Shown here one piece after another: positions 4,867 to 6,767 of a stretch of DNA of 6,767 bases. How positions within the stretch are numbered: the stretch's first letter is position 1; every line of letters begins with the position of its first letter. The DNA is from Cytophagaceae bacterium (GTDB taxonomy: Bacteria > Bacteroidota > Bacteroidia > Cytophagales > Flexibacteraceae), in the NCBI GenBank assembly GCA_947464365.1, contig CANHWS010000190.1, positions 1 through 6,767 of the forward strand, read 5' to 3'. The notes under the pieces were generated by a model. It was not told where the DNA came from, ran no database searches, and saw nothing but the letters and a program-made list of their open reading frames with translations. Both the position numbers and the translations under genes were made by a program.

Positions 4867-6767
4867 CTACTCGACTGCAAGATTAGTGGACTGGGTCTGG
4901 CCGTCAGCATGCACCAGTAGCCGATACATCCCCGCAGGAAGGCCCTGAAGGTTAAGTGTTGTTTGGTCGTCGGTCAAGGTGTTAGACATCATGACCTGGC
5001 CGATGGCATTTAGCAACATAACCTGTGCACCAGCCTTGGCTAATCCACCCGATAGTAAGGCAAAACCCGTCGCTGGATTTGGCGCGATACGAAGGGATGA
5101 ATGCTGCTGAGCCTGCCCAACACCATTAGTTATGTCTGCGCTAACGCACAAGCTGAACTGATCTGTTGGATCGTTATTGAAGTCCCCCGCTATGTAGATA
5201 AAATAGGTCGTGTTCGGCAACAAGCTGTTAACCACCACAGATGGCATAATGCCACCAGGGCGGATACCACAACTAACCTCATTGAATGGCCCAGCGCATG
5301 TGCCTGCAGCGTTGGTAGAAAACACCCGAACCTGACCAACTGCAAAACCCGCATTGCCAATAACTACATCCGAACTACCAGCACCTGTTTGGTTGGTCCT
5401 GAACTTAAACCACACATCGTTTGGCGTGGTGGCAGATGCACAGCCAGGCAAGCTATATCCATAAGCGCTAGCGTTTGTAGTTGTAGCTCCGATATTGCTA
5501 GTGGCAATAAAGCTACATCCTGAGCCAACTAACACCTCGGTGGCACCGCAAGGGTCATCATTAAGGATAGGACGGACGATCTCGATCGGACCTGTCCAAC
5601 GACTCTGGACCGATCCGCCTGAACAAACAAGCCTTACGTAAACACTGTAACGAACACCTCTTACTAAGTTCGGTAAAAAAACAGAGTCGGCATTATTGAC
5701 ATTGAGGACGCTACCAGTACCTGGCACGAAGCCTTCTGGCCCGTATTCAACGATGGCATCAGCATTGGCAATAGGAACATTCCAGCGGACTACCACGTCA
5801 TTACCCCGTTCACCAGCAAACCGCACGTTGGTTGGGCGAGTACATGCACCTGGTGCCGAAAACTCATAGGCGCCAATATCTGGAGTAGACAAAGACCGCG
5901 GGGCACCGGTTAAATCAGTAGTGATGCCAAGTGTCATCCCCAAATTGTCAATATTGGCATAGGTCGGAGTAAAATCATTGGAGGCAGGGGCGCGGAACAA
6001 TGGATCTGCAAACTCTGTCTGATTGTCAAATGGACCACGTTTCCAGTCAGCAAAACGACTAACACCTACGGTCCCTTGCAATCCAAAAAAACGATTGGCA
6101 CCAGCAAGTGTATCTAGGAAATAAACGTTGTTATTCAATACCACTCCTGCAGAGCTCGGGTTGCCGTAATAGATATACCTAATGCCGGTACCGGGGCGGT
6201 TGACAGAAATGATGTTATTGAGGATGTTCATGCGGTTAAGCGCACCTGTACCAGTAAATATACCATAAGCACCAGAAGTGCTTGCAGAGGGACCATCGAG
6301 AACAATGGTATTGTGCAGGATGTTGATAAATGTGCGCCCCGAAGCGTAGATACCATAAAGTGCCGAATTCCCTGAGTGGTTGAAACGACCAACAACATTG
6401 TTAAAGACCCGAGCCTCACCACCTAACAATCCATTCCCGGAAAAGTAGATGCCATAGACAGCAGAAGTTGTTGTGCCTGTAAAAAAGTCATATATTTTGT
6501 TGTTCCTAATTACAAAGTTGCGGTGCACACCACTTTGGTAGATGCCGTACGAGGTTGTTACAGGACTAAATGCCGAGGTTCTGTATACAGAGTTGTTATC
6601 GACAACTGTGCCATTAGACCGAAGAACAAAAATGCCGTAGGAATAGAAGTTTCGGACTTGGTTATTCCTAATAACGAATCCACCATTGTTGACTGAGGTA
6701 TCAGAGCCAACATAGATACCAGATACCCAACCATCAACAGTGTTATCACGGAATGTACAATTACTAA
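4867..6767 (-). CDS. Large T9SS-secreted beta-helix protein, 3' part (632 aa visible)
   Basis: The frame is open from the right edge to a TAG at 4867-4869; the start lies outside the window. The GTG at 6526-6528 is an internal valine codon, not a start, since the repeats continue unbroken upstream. Visible residues 1 to about 215 form a right-handed parallel beta-helix: Gly-Ile (mostly Tyr-Gly-Ile-Tyr/Phe) recurs at 16, 44, 74, 105, 138 and 168, about one per 30 residues, with Asn-Asn or His-Asn turns between. A DIGAYEF motif (296-302) ends this part, as in many Bacteroidota beta-helix proteins. A fibronectin-III-like domain follows (about 308-397), then a second beta-sandwich (403-544) starting NDDPCGA and holding several cysteines and DVWFKF, as in the PPC/CUB-like modules of secreted Bacteroidota proteins. 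The T9SS type A sorting domain is at 557-632, with APNPATG, LLNAIGQV and LPAGMYRL. The product should be exported by T9SS and released or anchored at the surface. Beta-helices often bind or cleave polysaccharide, but I see no catalytic signature, so adhesin or glycan binding is equally possible. Confidence 0.93.
   Translation of the reverse strand, partial: SNCTFRDNTVDGWVSGIYVGSDTSVNNGGFVIRNNQVRNFYSYGIFVLRSNGTVVDNNSVYRTSAFSPVTTSYGIYQSGVHRNFVIRNNKIYDFFTGTTTSAVYGIYFSGNGLLGGEARVFNNVVGRFNHSGNSALYGIYASGRTFINILHNTIVLDGPSASTSGAYGIFTGTGALNRMNILNNIISVNRPGTGIRYIYYGNPSSAGVVLNNNVYFLDTLAGANRFFGLQGTVGVSRFADWKRGPFDNQTEFADPLFRAPASNDFTPTYANIDNLGMTLGITTDLTGAPRSLSTPDIGAYEFSAPGACTRPTNVRFAGERGNDVVVRWNVPIANADAIVEYGPEGFVPGTGSVLNVNNADSVFLPNLVRGVRYSVYVRLVCSGGSVQSRWTGPIEIVRPILNDDPCGATEVLVGSGCSFIATSNIGATTTNASAYGYSLPGCASATTPNDVWFKFRTNQTGAGSSDVVIGNAGFAVGQVRVFSTNAAGTCAGPFNEVSCGIRPGGIMPSVVVNSLLPNTTYFIYIAGDFNNDPTDQFSLCVSADITNGVGQAQQHSSLRIAPNPATGFALLSGGLAKAGAQVMLLNAIGQVMMSNTLTDDQTTLNLQGLPAGMYRLLVHADGQTQSTNLAVE

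Noticed and set aside
5101..5523. Plus-strand open frame of 140 codons
   Set aside because: It is antisense to the FnIII-like and second beta-sandwich coding region of the beta-helix gene, has no domain or promoter, and its composition is that of a shadow frame.
6526..6528. GTG as the start of the beta-helix protein
   Set aside because: The same frame is open for 79 further codons to the window edge and encodes two more beta-helix coils there, so the GTG is an internal valine.

Overview
The window looks like chromosomal DNA of a member of the Bacteroidota. Three things point there: a secreted protein ending in a type IX secretion (T9SS) type A sorting domain, gene starts without Shine-Dalgarno sequences, and upstream elements that fit the Bacteroidota promoter pattern TTG-(17-23 nt)-TAnnTTTG. 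Base composition is near 50% GC. I cannot name a genus.

All four intact or partial genes lie on the minus strand. In order of transcription (right to left) they are: (1) the 3' part of a large secreted protein with a right-handed beta-helix, a fibronectin-III-like domain, a second beta-sandwich and a T9SS tail (4867 to the right edge); (2) a MltD-type lytic transglycosylase with LysM domains (2775-4664); (3) a hexameric-type glutamate dehydrogenase (746-2020); (4) the 5' part of an unrecognised secreted protein (left edge to 586). Each of the last three genes has its own promoter candidate. A strong intrinsic terminator follows the dehydrogenase and a terminator-like hairpin follows the beta-helix gene, so this reads as a row of single-gene units rather than an operon. 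Three of the four products are exported (cell surface, periplasm and an unknown location). The dehydrogenase is a cytoplasmic housekeeping enzyme linking 2-oxoglutarate and glutamate.

The 754-base gap between the dehydrogenase and the transglycosylase is the least ordinary part. It has no intact gene, but its plus strand carries what reads as a broken T9SS sorting domain, with a PNPTNG motif, one frameshift and a premature stop. This suggests the relic of a deleted secreted-protein gene in the opposite orientation to everything else.

Other signals worth a second look are an 8-bp inverted repeat bracketing the glutamate dehydrogenase promoter, a 14-bp perfect inverted repeat after the beta-helix gene, a hairpin at the predicted 5' end of the mltD transcript, and an octamer (TTAGGCTA on the minus strand) present just beyond all three gene ends. 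I found no mobile element, CRISPR array, rRNA or tRNA, and no clear case for a new multi-gene system.
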